Shown here one piece after another: positions 24,679-32,976 of a stretch of 64,000 nt of DNA. Made by a program: the position numbers and the translations under genes. Below the pieces are notes generated by a model, which worked only from the letters and a program-made list of their open reading frames with translations, was not told the DNA's origin and searched no databases. Source of the stretch: an uncultured Clostridia bacterium. Lineage in GTDB: Bacteria; Bacillota; Clostridia; Christensenellales; Borkfalkiaceae. The stretch covers positions 82,400 through 146,399 of the forward strand of contig CAKQJE010000003.1 in NCBI GenBank assembly GCA_934247225.1. Direction: 5' to 3'. The first letter of the stretch is position 1; each line of letters starts with the position of its first letter.

Positions 24679-26802
24679 ATGAAAAATCTTACGATTAAAA
24701 AGGGGAAACTTTCACTGCTTGTTTTGCTTTCCGCGATTTTGCTTTGCTTCACGGGGATAGGGATTTTCACCCTGGCGGCGCAAAGCCCGGACGTCTCGAT
24801 AACGCTCGATAAAAAGGTAGTCGCGCTCGAAAAGAACGAGTCTTACGTCTTCGGAGTTTCCGTGAGCGGAACGACGGACGAGGTCGCGTGGGCGATCACC
24901 GACGATACCGTAGCGAAAATCGAAAAAGGCAAAGTCACGGCTTTGAAAGAGGGCAGCGCGGTGGTTACGGCGAAAGTCAAGGATAAAACCGCAAGATGTC
25001 AGATAAAAGTAACCGACAACGGTCTGGTTTTAAATATCGTAACCAACGTCGGAAACGAAAAACTCAACATTCTCGTCGGCGACACGTTCGATCTGACTTA
25101 CGCCGCGAAATACAACAACAAAACCGTCGACGCAAAGATTTCCGCGACCGTTTTGGCGGGTGAAATCGCTTCGATAGCAAACGGAAAAATTACAGGCAAA
25201 AAAGCAGGAACCACGCAGATTGTTTTAGAGGCGGAATGGAACGGCATAAAAGCCGTGGACGTTATCGATCTCGGCGTTGTGTATAACATTATCGCGGACT
25301 ACGAAAACGGTTCGTATATAAAAATTTACAACGATTCGAGAGCGGGCGCGAAAACGGCGGAACTTGCTCCGCGTTTGATTGAAAACGGCAAGGCGCTTTC
25401 GGATAACGAATTCGAGGTTTACGGCGTCGATTACGACGATAAGATAATAAGCTTCGATAAAGACACGCTTACGGTAACGGGGCTTTCGAAAGGCAAAACC
25501 GAACTCGAAATAGTTTATAAATCCAAAGTAACGGGCAACACCGTGACTTCCGCCGTCGAAGTCGAAGTGGATCTTTACACCGAGGATAAATCTTCTTCGA
25601 TAAACATCGGAAAGGTTTATATCGACGAAGGCTTGCTTGCGATCGATTTAAGCAAGGTTTTCGCGGATTTGACGAGAGAACAGCTCGCGGGGCTTTCCGT
25701 AATCGGGATAACCGACGTAACGGGCGCGTACGGCGTTAAAATCCCCGTCAAAAACAACTCCGCGGATATGTCCTCGTTCATCGCGGGAGGCATAATCGGC
25801 GACAGACTTTGGGAAATTCAGTGCGAAAAGTATTCGTATATAGTAAAAGTCAACGTAAACGAATACGATAAGTACAAATTCCTCGTCGGCGAATATATTT
25901 CCGCGGACAATAATTACAGATACGTTTTAACGAGCGAAAACGACGAACAGAAAGTCGAGATTTACAACGCGGGAACGGGAAGTCTTATCGCAAACGGCAC
26001 CTTCGGGGTGAACGACGACAGCAAAAACAGCGGAAGAATAGAGCTTAGCCTCAATTCTTCGTTTAACGGCGAAAAGACGATTTACGGCGTTTATATGAAC
26101 CGCGAGCCGATGAGATTGTCGCTTAGCTTTAACGGCAAGTATAACGACGCTTATTCGCTTGCGGAAGGTCCGTATAAAAAGCTTGCGGATACGTATTCCT
26201 GCAACGGCTGGCTTGTGAACATTAAGCTCGGCACCGATAAAACCTGCGAATTCGACGTAGGAAACAAGGTCGGACTCAATCAGACGGGAACTTACGTTCT
26301 CACGCCTTCGGGGCTTAGCGGCGGAACGATCACAATGTCGTTTAAAAACGCGATTATGGGCGCGACCTCGTTCGAGGGCAAATACTCGACCGACGGGCAG
26401 AAGTATTCTTTCGGCATAAAAGTGAACGGAAAGAGCTATTATTTCACGCAGAACGGCGAAGGTTTGCAAGACGACGAGATTATGGCTGCGTTCGGCGGCG
26501 GATATTCCTCGCTCGGAACTTCCGCGGACAAGGAAAGCGCGGCATGGTGTACGCTTTATTTCGGAACGGACGGAACGATGTATTTCGACGTGTGGTATTA
26601 CAGCGAAATCTCGACGGTCGGAACTTACAGCCTTAAAGGCGACAAAAAATCGGGTACGATAACTTTCGATATCGAAAAGGCGTACTGCGGATTCAAGCAT
26701 TTCGAGGGAACTTATAATTTCGACGAAACGACGGGCAAATATACTTTCGATATGTATATTAACGGCTCGGGTCACGATAATATAAGATTTACTCAGAAGT
26801 AA
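24679..26802 (+). CDS. Secreted Big_2 protein with C-terminal lipocalin-like pair
   Basis: This 707-residue protein has a signal peptide with a hydrophobic core at 13-33 and no lipobox. A Big_2 bacterial Ig-like domain at about 38-112 shows the typical Val-Ala-Trp-Ala-Ile-Thr-Asp-Asp-Thr-Val and Lys-Gly-Lys-Val-Thr-Ala-Leu-Lys-Glu-Gly signature. Further Ig-like units run to about 300. At the C terminus two modules of about 100 residues (about 495-600 and 607-707) share an Ala/Gly-Thr-Tyr start, an Asp-Gly-Thr or Asp-Lys-Thr turn and a Phe-Thr-Gln end; they resemble modules in the 12340 protein. Position and domain content make it the counterpart of the 40857 lipoprotein in cassette 2. Confidence 0.68.
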   Translation: MKNLTIKKGKLSLLVLLSAILLCFTGIGIFTLAAQSPDVSITLDKKVVALEKNESYVFGVSVSGTTDEVAWAITDDTVAKIEKGKVTALKEGSAVVTAKVKDKTARCQIKVTDNGLVLNIVTNVGNEKLNILVGDTFDLTYAAKYNNKTVDAKISATVLAGEIASIANGKITGKKAGTTQIVLEAEWNGIKAVDVIDLGVVYNIIADYENGSYIKIYNDSRAGAKTAELAPRLIENGKALSDNEFEVYGVDYDDKIISFDKDTLTVTGLSKGKTELEIVYKSKVTGNTVTSAVEVEVDLYTEDKSSSINIGKVYIDEGLLAIDLSKVFADLTREQLAGLSVIGITDVTGAYGVKIPVKNNSADMSSFIAGGIIGDRLWEIQCEKYSYIVKVNVNEYDKYKFLVGEYISADNNYRYVLTSENDEQKVEIYNAGTGSLIANGTFGVNDDSKNSGRIELSLNSSFNGEKTIYGVYMNREPMRLSLSFNGKYNDAYSLAEGPYKKLADTYSCNGWLVNIKLGTDKTCEFDVGNKVGLNQTGTYVLTPSGLSGGTITMSFKNAIMGATSFEGKYSTDGQKYSFGIKVNGKSYYFTQNGEGLQDDEIMAAFGGGYSSLGTSADKESAAWCTLYFGTDGTMYFDVWYYSEISTVGTYSLKGDKKSGTITFDIEKAYCGFKHFEGTYNFDETTGKYTFDMYINGSGHDNIRFTQK

Positions 26803-26816
26803 AAACTCACCTTTTT

Positions 26817-26853
26817 GCGGGCGAAAATCGGGATTAAAGCGATTTTCGCCCGC
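26817..26853 (+). promoter_or_regulatory. Perfect 14-bp hairpin between Big_2 and mannosidase genes
   Basis: GCGGGCGAAAATCG and its exact complement surround a 9-base loop, with no T-run after it. It may set the relative abundance of the mRNA on either side, or act as a weak terminator. Confidence 0.6.
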
Positions 26854-26877
26854 TCGGATAATCACAGGAAACGATAA

Positions 26878-29343
26878 ATGGATATTTTACTTTCACAATG
26901 GACGTTAAAAGAAGCGGGCGGAACTTTGTCCGTACCCGTAACCGTGCCGGGAGACATAACGAACGATCTTTATAAAGCGGGCGTTATCGCCGACCCGTTT
27001 TTCGGGTTCAATCACCTTTCGCTGAAAGAACGGCTCGACAAAGATTATGTTTATGAGGCCGAATTTTCGGCGGAAAAACCGCATGGCGACGAAGACGTCT
27101 TCATAGCCTTTGAAGGAATAGATCTTTTCGCGGACGTATACCTTAACGGAGTTCTTCTCGGGAAAACCGAGAATATGTTCAAAAAATACGTGTACGATAT
27201 CGGAAAAATAATTCGCGAAGGCAGAAACGTCGTGGAGGTTTTTATGCGTTCTACGACGAAATATATGGAAAGTCTGGACACGAAAGACTATTTCGGCACG
27301 TTCAACGTTCCGAGAATTTTAATTCGTAAAGAACAGTGCTGTTTCGGCTGGGATTGGTCGCCGAATATCCCCGGTTACGGGATCTGGCAAAACGTCCGCG
27401 TTTACACCGAAAACAAATGCAGAATAACCGACGTTAATTACACGGCGAACGCTAAGGGCGAAGCAACGTTTTTCGTCGAGATAAATTATTCCGTCCGCTC
27501 TTATTACGACAACGACGGAAATTTCATAGAGATAAAAAAGGAACACGACGATTATATCCGCGTTTTCCTGACCCGAAACCCCGATAACGACTTCGAAAAC
27601 GCCGAGGTGAAGCAAATTCCCGTGAGCGGAAGCATAGGCTTTGTAAGTTTTTTCAGAAACGACGCAAAACTCTGGTGGCCGACAGGTTACGGCGAGCATC
27701 CGCTTTACGGATACAAGGTCGAACTCGTCCGCGACGGGCGGGTTATTTCCGAAAAATCGGGAAGAATGGCTTATCGCGAAATTGCTTTGGAGCAGCGCCC
27801 CGTAGCCGACGAAATTTTAAGCTATCGGCTTAAAATAAACGGCGAAACCGTATATATGAAAGGCTCCAATTGGGTGCCTGTCGATTGTTTTACGGGGTGC
27901 ATTAAGGACGAAAAGTATAAAAAGCTTATCTCGCAGGCGATAAAAGCGAATATAAACACTCTTCGCGTGTGGGGCGGCGGAATTTACGAAAAAGACGTGT
28001 TTTACGATCTTTGCGACGAGAACGGAATAATGGTCTGGCAGGATTTTATGTTCGCGTGCGCCGATATCCCCGACGACAACGAAAAATGGGTTAAGAACAC
28101 GAGCGAGGAGATAGAATATCAGGTAAAACGCCTGCGCAACCACCCGTCGGTTGTCTATTGGTGCGGCGGAAACGAAAAACCCGGTTGCCCGGGCGTGAAA
28201 AACGCGCGCGGGGATTGGTTCGTGAACGTTATTATGCGCGGTATCGTCGGAAATCTCGACGGCACTCGTCCTTACGCGAGACAAAGCCCTTGTTCGCTCA
28301 CGGACGTCGCAAACGACCTTCCGTCCGGCGACAGCCATAAAAATTCCTTCGAACTTACGATAAAGGACGGCTTCGGGAAATACAGAGAAAACGTGGCGCA
28401 AAACATTGTTCCGCTCATCTCCGAATCCGCGCTTATGGGTCCGCACAGCAGACAGACTTTCGAAAAGATTTTTCCGAAGGACAAACTCTGGCCGATAAAC
28501 GATTTGTGGAGAGACAGGCTTATGGAAAACCCTTACGCCGCGATCCGCCTTTCGTTTGCCGATCTCGAATTCAAATTCGCTTCGGAGTTATATAAAACGC
28601 CCGAAAATCTTGACGATTTCATCGCCAAAGGGATGCTTATGCACGCTCAGGTTCTTCAATGCGAATGCGAGTATCAAAGGGCGGGAAAAGGCGTGACGGC
28701 GGGCTTTCTGAATTGGATGTACTCCGAGGTGTGGCCGTCGGGAACCTGGTCGGTCGTGGATTATTACACCGAACCGAAAGCCGTTTATTATCAGATGAAA
28801 CGCTCTTACGCACCCGTTTTAATGTCGTTTTTCTATCGGAAGGACGGAAAAACCGTTTTGTTCGGCGTGAACGATACCTTAAAAGACAAAAAAGTTTCGT
28901 TCGAATACGGGCTTAAACGTATTTCGGACGGCAAAATTATGTGGAAAAGAAGCGGCGAAACGGTTTTGTCGGTCAGCGGAGCTTATTTATCCGAAGTCGA
29001 CGGCGAAATCGGGGATAACGACGCATATTTGTACGTCGCTTACGTTTATGACGATAAAAAAACGACTACGCTTTATTCTCCGAACTTCTGGTCGGGCGCG
29101 AATTTCGAAAGCGATTACGAAGTTGAAAAAGAACAGCTTTCCGAACACGAAATAGCGGTAACGATCAAGGCGAATAAGTTCGCCAAGTCGGTTTTCGTGA
29201 ATATGCCCGATAATTACAAACGCGATTACTCGGATAACTATTTCGACGTGGAAGCGGGCGAGGAGAAAACCATAACGATTTCGTCCGCGGAAAAAATAGA
29301 CGTTTCAAACGTCGTCGTTACCGATCTCGGTAAGAAAAAATAA
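26878..29343 (+). CDS. GH2 beta-mannosidase, copy 2
   Basis: This 821-residue enzyme has no signal peptide. The layout matches copy 1: jelly-roll domain, Ig-like domain with Trp-Trp-Pro-Thr-Gly-Tyr-Gly near 266, TIM barrel with Leu-Arg-Val-Trp-Gly-Gly-Gly near 362, and late beta domains. The acid/base is in Cys-Gly-Gly-Asn-Glu (Glu433), a variant of the usual Gly-Asn-Asn-Glu, and the nucleophile is in Ile-Ser-Glu-Ser-Ala (Glu516), where copy 1 has Ser-Glu-Phe-Gly. The differing motif surroundings suggest that the two copies cut different mannosides rather than being recent duplicates. It is the last gene of cassette 1; a terminator follows. Confidence 0.9.
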   Translation: MDILLSQWTLKEAGGTLSVPVTVPGDITNDLYKAGVIADPFFGFNHLSLKERLDKDYVYEAEFSAEKPHGDEDVFIAFEGIDLFADVYLNGVLLGKTENMFKKYVYDIGKIIREGRNVVEVFMRSTTKYMESLDTKDYFGTFNVPRILIRKEQCCFGWDWSPNIPGYGIWQNVRVYTENKCRITDVNYTANAKGEATFFVEINYSVRSYYDNDGNFIEIKKEHDDYIRVFLTRNPDNDFENAEVKQIPVSGSIGFVSFFRNDAKLWWPTGYGEHPLYGYKVELVRDGRVISEKSGRMAYREIALEQRPVADEILSYRLKINGETVYMKGSNWVPVDCFTGCIKDEKYKKLISQAIKANINTLRVWGGGIYEKDVFYDLCDENGIMVWQDFMFACADIPDDNEKWVKNTSEEIEYQVKRLRNHPSVVYWCGGNEKPGCPGVKNARGDWFVNVIMRGIVGNLDGTRPYARQSPCSLTDVANDLPSGDSHKNSFELTIKDGFGKYRENVAQNIVPLISESALMGPHSRQTFEKIFPKDKLWPINDLWRDRLMENPYAAIRLSFADLEFKFASELYKTPENLDDFIAKGMLMHAQVLQCECEYQRAGKGVTAGFLNWMYSEVWPSGTWSVVDYYTEPKAVYYQMKRSYAPVLMSFFYRKDGKTVLFGVNDTLKDKKVSFEYGLKRISDGKIMWKRSGETVLSVSGAYLSEVDGEIGDNDAYLYVAYVYDDKKTTTLYSPNFWSGANFESDYEVEKEQLSEHEIAVTIKANKFAKSVFVNMPDNYKRDYSDNYFDVEAGEEKTITISSAEKIDVSNVVVTDLGKKK

Positions 29344-29377
29344 GAAGATAATTAGACGACAAACCTTACAACTTTAT

Positions 29378-29421
29378 ACATTTTTATATATCGGGTTTAC
29401 ACATTTTTAAATATCGAGTTT
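29378..29421 (+). repeat. 23-bp period tandem repeat
   Basis: ACATTTTTATATATCGGGTTT at 29378 recurs with two changes at 29401, and TATATATCGAG follows. It is A/T-rich, lies in the gap after the mannosidase gene, and its function is unknown. Confidence 0.5.
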
Positions 29422-29431
29422 ATATATCGAG

Positions 29432-29462
29432 CGCGTTCGCTTTTCGGCGGGCGCGTTTTTTT
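29432..29462 (+). terminator. Intrinsic terminator of cassette 1
   Basis: CGCGTTCGC pairs with GCGGGCGCG (two G-T pairs) around a 6-base loop and is followed by seven T residues. Confidence 0.75.
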
Positions 29463-29463
29463 A

Positions 29464-29563
29464 TATGCCGTCAGACCGCGGTTTGCATTTCGTTTGTCGT
29501 CGGATAAGGTTTGCATTTCGTTTGCCGGTCAGACCGAGGTTTGTGCTATTCTTGCCCGGCATA
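29464..29563. mobile_element. 100-bp relic related to the inverted-repeat element at 61272
   Basis: The segment begins TATGCC and ends GGCATA. Its last 20 bases match the right end of the 61272-61552 element closely (ATTCTTG..GGCATAA shared), and it contains GTCAGACC near both ends. Inside are two copies of GGTTTGCATTTCGTTTG (29480 and 29508, period 28). I read it as an internally deleted or rearranged copy. The rest of the gap up to 29694 is A/T-rich, with a possible -10 box (TATAAT, 29620-29625) for the rhamnosidase gene. Confidence 0.5.
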
Positions 29564-29693
29564 AGCAATAAATAGCCTAAAAAGATAAAAAAATGCTTTA
29601 AATCGAATGTTTGACGTTGTATAATTTTTCAGATGAATACTGTCCGCGAGGGAGAAGCGCGGTAAATTTATAACAAAAAAACAGCAGGTAATT

Positions 29694-31850
29694 ATGTGGA
29701 TTAAATTGAGCAAAGAAGCTGAAAACGGCGGGTTGCCGTCTTTCGTGAAACATTTCGGACTGAAAAAGGAACTCGGAAGAGCGGAACTCGAAATAACGGC
29801 TACGGGCATTTTTTCGGTTAAAATCAACGAAAAGGAGATCCCCGATCTGTTTATGCCCGGTTGGACGGATTACAATAAATACATAAATCTTTGCGTTTAC
29901 GACGTTTCCGATTATTTAAAGAGCGAAAACGTTATCGAAGCGACCGTCGCGAACGGTTGGTACAGGGGAAAACTCGGCTGCTGCACGAAAACCGACGTTT
30001 ACGGCTCCGAATTAAGGCTTTTCGCCCGTTTGAAACTTCTGTATAAGGACGGCGAAGAAGAGATTGTCGAAACCGACGAAAGTTGGTTGGTCGCCCTTTC
30101 GAACGTCGTAAAAGCCGACTTTTTCGACGGCGAAGTTATAGACTTCCGCCGCGGCAAGTTTAAGCAAAAACCCCTCTATAAGGCGATTAACGCCGATTTT
30201 TCGGCTCAATTGGATAAATATTCGTATGAAAGCGTAAGGGTTAAGGAAGAAATTATCCCCATGGCGATTTACGAAGACGAAACGACGCTTCGCTACGATT
30301 TCGGAAAGAATTTCGCGGGGAACGTGCGCTTTACGGCTTACGGCAAAGAGGGCGACAAAGTCACGGTTAAATATGCCGAAGTTTTAAACGCCGACGGGAG
30401 TTTATACACCGCCAATTTAAGGCGGGCGAAATGTACCGACGAACTTACTTTGTCGGGCGATATCGGCGGCGATCTTTTCGACCCGAAATTTACCTATCAC
30501 GGGTTCAGATTTGCCGAAATAAAAAAGGACGAGGGCGTTGAAATCGGCGACCTTAAAGGACTTCTCATAACGCAGGATATAGAGTACTACGGAAGCTTCG
30601 AATGTTCGGATAAAATCATTAACGGCGTTTACGAAATGGCGAAAAACGGACAGAAAAGCAATTTCGTGAGCATTCCCACCGACTGCCCGCAAAGAGACGA
30701 AAGAGTGGGCTGGACGGGCGACGCGGAGGTGTTCTGCAATTCCGCGATGTATAACGCCGATTGCGAGAAGTTTTTCAAAAATTATATGAAACTCGTGAGA
30801 ACGGACGTTCTGCCCGACGGAAAAATTCCGTCTTTCGCGCCGTTCCACACCCCCGTGTCTCCCACGACCGCGGGCGTTCCCGGCTGGGCGGATTGCGTGA
30901 CGGTTATTCCTTATTTTCATTATCTGCATTACAGGGATAAGAGCATAATAACCGAAAATCTCAAAATTGCCAAGGGTTGGGTCGATTATTATCTTGAAAA
31001 CAGCGAAAACTATATCGTGAGAATACGAAACGAGTTCGGAGATTGGCTTTCCGTGGATAACCGAGCCGATAAAGACGTTATAAATCAATGCTTTTTCGGC
31101 TATTCGTCCTTGCTCCTTTCGAAAATGTATCTTATCGCGGGAGACGAAAAGTTTGCCGAAAAATATAAAGAAGTTTACGAAAACGCAAAAAAAGCGTTCC
31201 AAAAAGAGTATTTTAAGGGCGGGATAATAAAAAGCGACGCCGAGACCGTTTACGCGCTCGCATACTTCGCGGGGTTCATAACCGCCGCCGAAACGAAAAA
31301 ACGCCTGCCCGAGGTCGTTCGCAGAACGGGATATCTCACTACGGGATTTATCGGGATAAGATTTATTTTGCCCGCGCTTTGCGAAATAGGCGAAACCGAT
31401 CTTGCGTATGAGCTTATTTCGAGAACGGAATACCCGTCCTGGGGATATATGCTCGAAAACGGCGCGACGACGATCTGGGAACGCTGGAACGGTTACACCA
31501 AAGAAAACGGCTTCGAAGATCCCGAAATGAACTCTTTCAATCATTATAGCTTAGGTTCGTGCGTCGAGTGGCTGTATTCTTACGTTCTCGGCATAAAACT
31601 TTCCTTAAACAGCGAAATCGTGACGATAAAACCGTCTTTCACCGACAAAATCGCGTTTGCGAAAGGCGGAACGAAAGTTAAAAACGGCAGGATTCACGTT
31701 TCGTGGGTAAATAAAAAAACCGCCGTAACCCTGGAAGTCACGGCGGACGAAAACGTTGAGTACAAAGTCGAAACCGACGGATATAAAACGGTATCTTTTG
31801 TTAAAAACGGAAACAAAACGACTTACGAGCTTTTGCCGACAAACGGCTGA
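29694..31850 (+). CDS. GH78 alpha-L-rhamnosidase
   Basis: This 718-residue enzyme has no signal peptide, so it is cytoplasmic. It has N-terminal beta domains (Met-Pro-Gly-Trp-Thr-Asp-Tyr near 59 and Asn-Gly-Trp-Tyr-Arg-Gly-Lys-Leu-Gly near 93), then an alpha/alpha barrel with Asp-Cys-Pro-Gln-Arg-Asp-Glu-Arg-Val-Gly-Trp-Thr-Gly-Asp-Ala (Asp335/Glu336 region), the hallmark of GH78. A later Thr-Ile-Trp-Glu-Arg-Trp-Asn (about 600) carries the second catalytic Glu. A C-terminal beta sheet follows. Length is at the short end for the family because the extra N-terminal modules are missing. It would release rhamnose from imported oligosaccharides. The gene lies between the two cassettes, with its own probable promoter, and converges on AraC regulator 2. 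Confidence 0.9.
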   Translation: MWIKLSKEAENGGLPSFVKHFGLKKELGRAELEITATGIFSVKINEKEIPDLFMPGWTDYNKYINLCVYDVSDYLKSENVIEATVANGWYRGKLGCCTKTDVYGSELRLFARLKLLYKDGEEEIVETDESWLVALSNVVKADFFDGEVIDFRRGKFKQKPLYKAINADFSAQLDKYSYESVRVKEEIIPMAIYEDETTLRYDFGKNFAGNVRFTAYGKEGDKVTVKYAEVLNADGSLYTANLRRAKCTDELTLSGDIGGDLFDPKFTYHGFRFAEIKKDEGVEIGDLKGLLITQDIEYYGSFECSDKIINGVYEMAKNGQKSNFVSIPTDCPQRDERVGWTGDAEVFCNSAMYNADCEKFFKNYMKLVRTDVLPDGKIPSFAPFHTPVSPTTAGVPGWADCVTVIPYFHYLHYRDKSIITENLKIAKGWVDYYLENSENYIVRIRNEFGDWLSVDNRADKDVINQCFFGYSSLLLSKMYLIAGDEKFAEKYKEVYENAKKAFQKEYFKGGIIKSDAETVYALAYFAGFITAAETKKRLPEVVRRTGYLTTGFIGIRFILPALCEIGETDLAYELISRTEYPSWGYMLENGATTIWERWNGYTKENGFEDPEMNSFNHYSLGSCVEWLYSYVLGIKLSLNSEIVTIKPSFTDKIAFAKGGTKVKNGRIHVSWVNKKTAVTLEVTADENVEYKVETDGYKTVSFVKNGNKTTYELLPTNG

Positions 31851-31881
31851 AAGGCGGGCAGGCGGAATTTGCCTGTAACCG

Positions 31882-32727
31882 TCAGCCGCTTTTGCGGACG
31901 GAAGAACGGTATTCCGCGGGCGACATTTTGAATTTGTTCTTGAACTTCTGAGCAAAAAACGACGAGTTGTCGTAACCAACGTTCGAAGAAATGGTGATAA
32001 CCGACAAATCGGTGTTTTCGAGTAGTTTCGCGGCGTAAGAAAGCCTTAAATCGGAAACGTATTCGATTATGGTCTTGCCGACGTGCTTTTTGAAAAGCTT
32101 GATAAAATGCGAGTGCGAATAGGAGCTTAAACCGATTATATCGTTCACGCGCATCGAAAAAACGTTCGGATCCTGCAACTTCTGCATAAACGTCAGAATA
32201 TCTTTCGGAACGAATTTCTCGGAAGTGTTTTCCACGTAAACGCCGAGAAGATACATGACTATCGAGGTCAGAATGGCGTTCCGGCTCTTTTCGTCGTCGA
32301 TGACGTCGGCTTTCGTGAGCCTGCCGTGCAGTTCGTTGAAAGATTGCATTCCGAGCTTTATTTGTATGGGTTTTGTTTGCGCCGAGAGCTGCGAATAGAG
32401 ATCGGGGCTTAAAATGTCGGCAAAAACCTTCATTTTTTCAAGCGAAACGCAGATATCTCTTCTGCGGATGGGAAGATCCGAAGTCTGCTTGTGAACGTGG
32501 TTCGGTCCAAGCAGCATAAACACGCCCGGGGTGGAGTAATAAGCCTCGCCGTTTACGAGGTTCACGCCCGTTCCGTCGGTCGTCGCGGTGAATTCCCAAT
32601 CGCTGTGACAGTGAATTACGGTTTCTTCTTTCCACAAAAAAGTGCTTACCTCGTTTGCGGGGAGTTTGGGGATGAGTTTTTTCACTTTATCCCTATCCAT
32701 ATTATTTAAATACACTGATAAATCCAT
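31882..32727 (-). CDS. AraC-family regulator 2
   Basis: This protein has 281 residues from ATG 32727. The N-terminal cupin-like half includes Ile-His-Cys-His-Ser-Asp-Trp-Glu near 36 and Leu-Gly-Pro-Asn-His-Val-His near 70. The C-terminal AraC domain has Tyr-Ser-His-Ser-His-Phe-Ile-Lys-Leu-Phe-Lys-Lys-His and Val-Gly-Tyr-Asp-Asn-Ser-Ser-Phe-Phe-Ala-Gln-Lys-Phe-Lys. The reading frame is open upstream to 32919, but a perfect consensus promoter sits just before 32727, so longer starts are excluded and the mRNA would be leaderless. It is divergent from transport cassette 2, whose promoter is at 32815-32843; the gap between the promoters probably holds its operator. Confidence 0.87.
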   Translation of the reverse strand: MDLSVYLNNMDRDKVKKLIPKLPANEVSTFLWKEETVIHCHSDWEFTATTDGTGVNLVNGEAYYSTPGVFMLLGPNHVHKQTSDLPIRRRDICVSLEKMKVFADILSPDLYSQLSAQTKPIQIKLGMQSFNELHGRLTKADVIDDEKSRNAILTSIVMYLLGVYVENTSEKFVPKDILTFMQKLQDPNVFSMRVNDIIGLSSYSHSHFIKLFKKHVGKTIIEYVSDLRLSYAAKLLENTDLSVITISSNVGYDNSSFFAQKFKNKFKMSPAEYRSSVRKSG

Positions 32728-32733
32728 ACGTGA

Positions 32734-32762
32734 ATTATAACCGAGGGCGGTTTTTTTGTCAA
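32734..32762 (-). promoter_or_regulatory. Perfect consensus promoter of AraC regulator 2, leaderless arrangement
   Basis: On the minus strand: TTGACA (32762-32757), a 17-base spacer, TATAAT (32739-32734), six bases, then the ATG at 32727. The predicted first base is the A of the start codon. Confidence 0.85.
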
Positions 32763-32814
32763 TACTCCGACGATAAAAATAATAAAAAAACAACGGGTTA
32801 TGATAAATAAGCGA

Positions 32815-32843
32815 TTGAACGTCACGCTTTGAAATGATAAAAT
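32815..32843 (+). promoter_or_regulatory. Promoter of transport cassette 2
   Basis: TTGAAC (32815-32820), a 17-base spacer, then TAAAAT (32838-32843). The predicted start near 32850 is about 16 bases before the structured leader. Confidence 0.7.
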
Positions 32844-32865
32844 AATGTCGGAAAACGACAAAAGG

Positions 32866-32917
32866 CAAGAGGTATACCTCTTTTCTCTGCGTTCCGCAGA
32901 GAAATACTCTTAACGGC
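32866..32917 (+). promoter_or_regulatory. Structured 5' leader element, copy 2
   Basis: The order is AAGAGG-TATA-CCTCTT, a 10-bp hairpin (TTTCTCTGCG, loop TTC, complementary arm), then ACTCTTAACGG and an A-run. It matches the framing and loop of the 12202 element while the stem sequence differs throughout, so pairing is conserved but sequence is not. A second hairpin (GTTTCGG, AAAA, CCGAAAC) follows at about 32932-32949, before the AGGAGA site of the binding-protein gene. Confidence 0.72.
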
Positions 32918-32976
32918 AAAAAAATAAAAACGTTTCGGAAAACCGAAACAAAAAATAAAAAACCAGGAGAAAAGAT

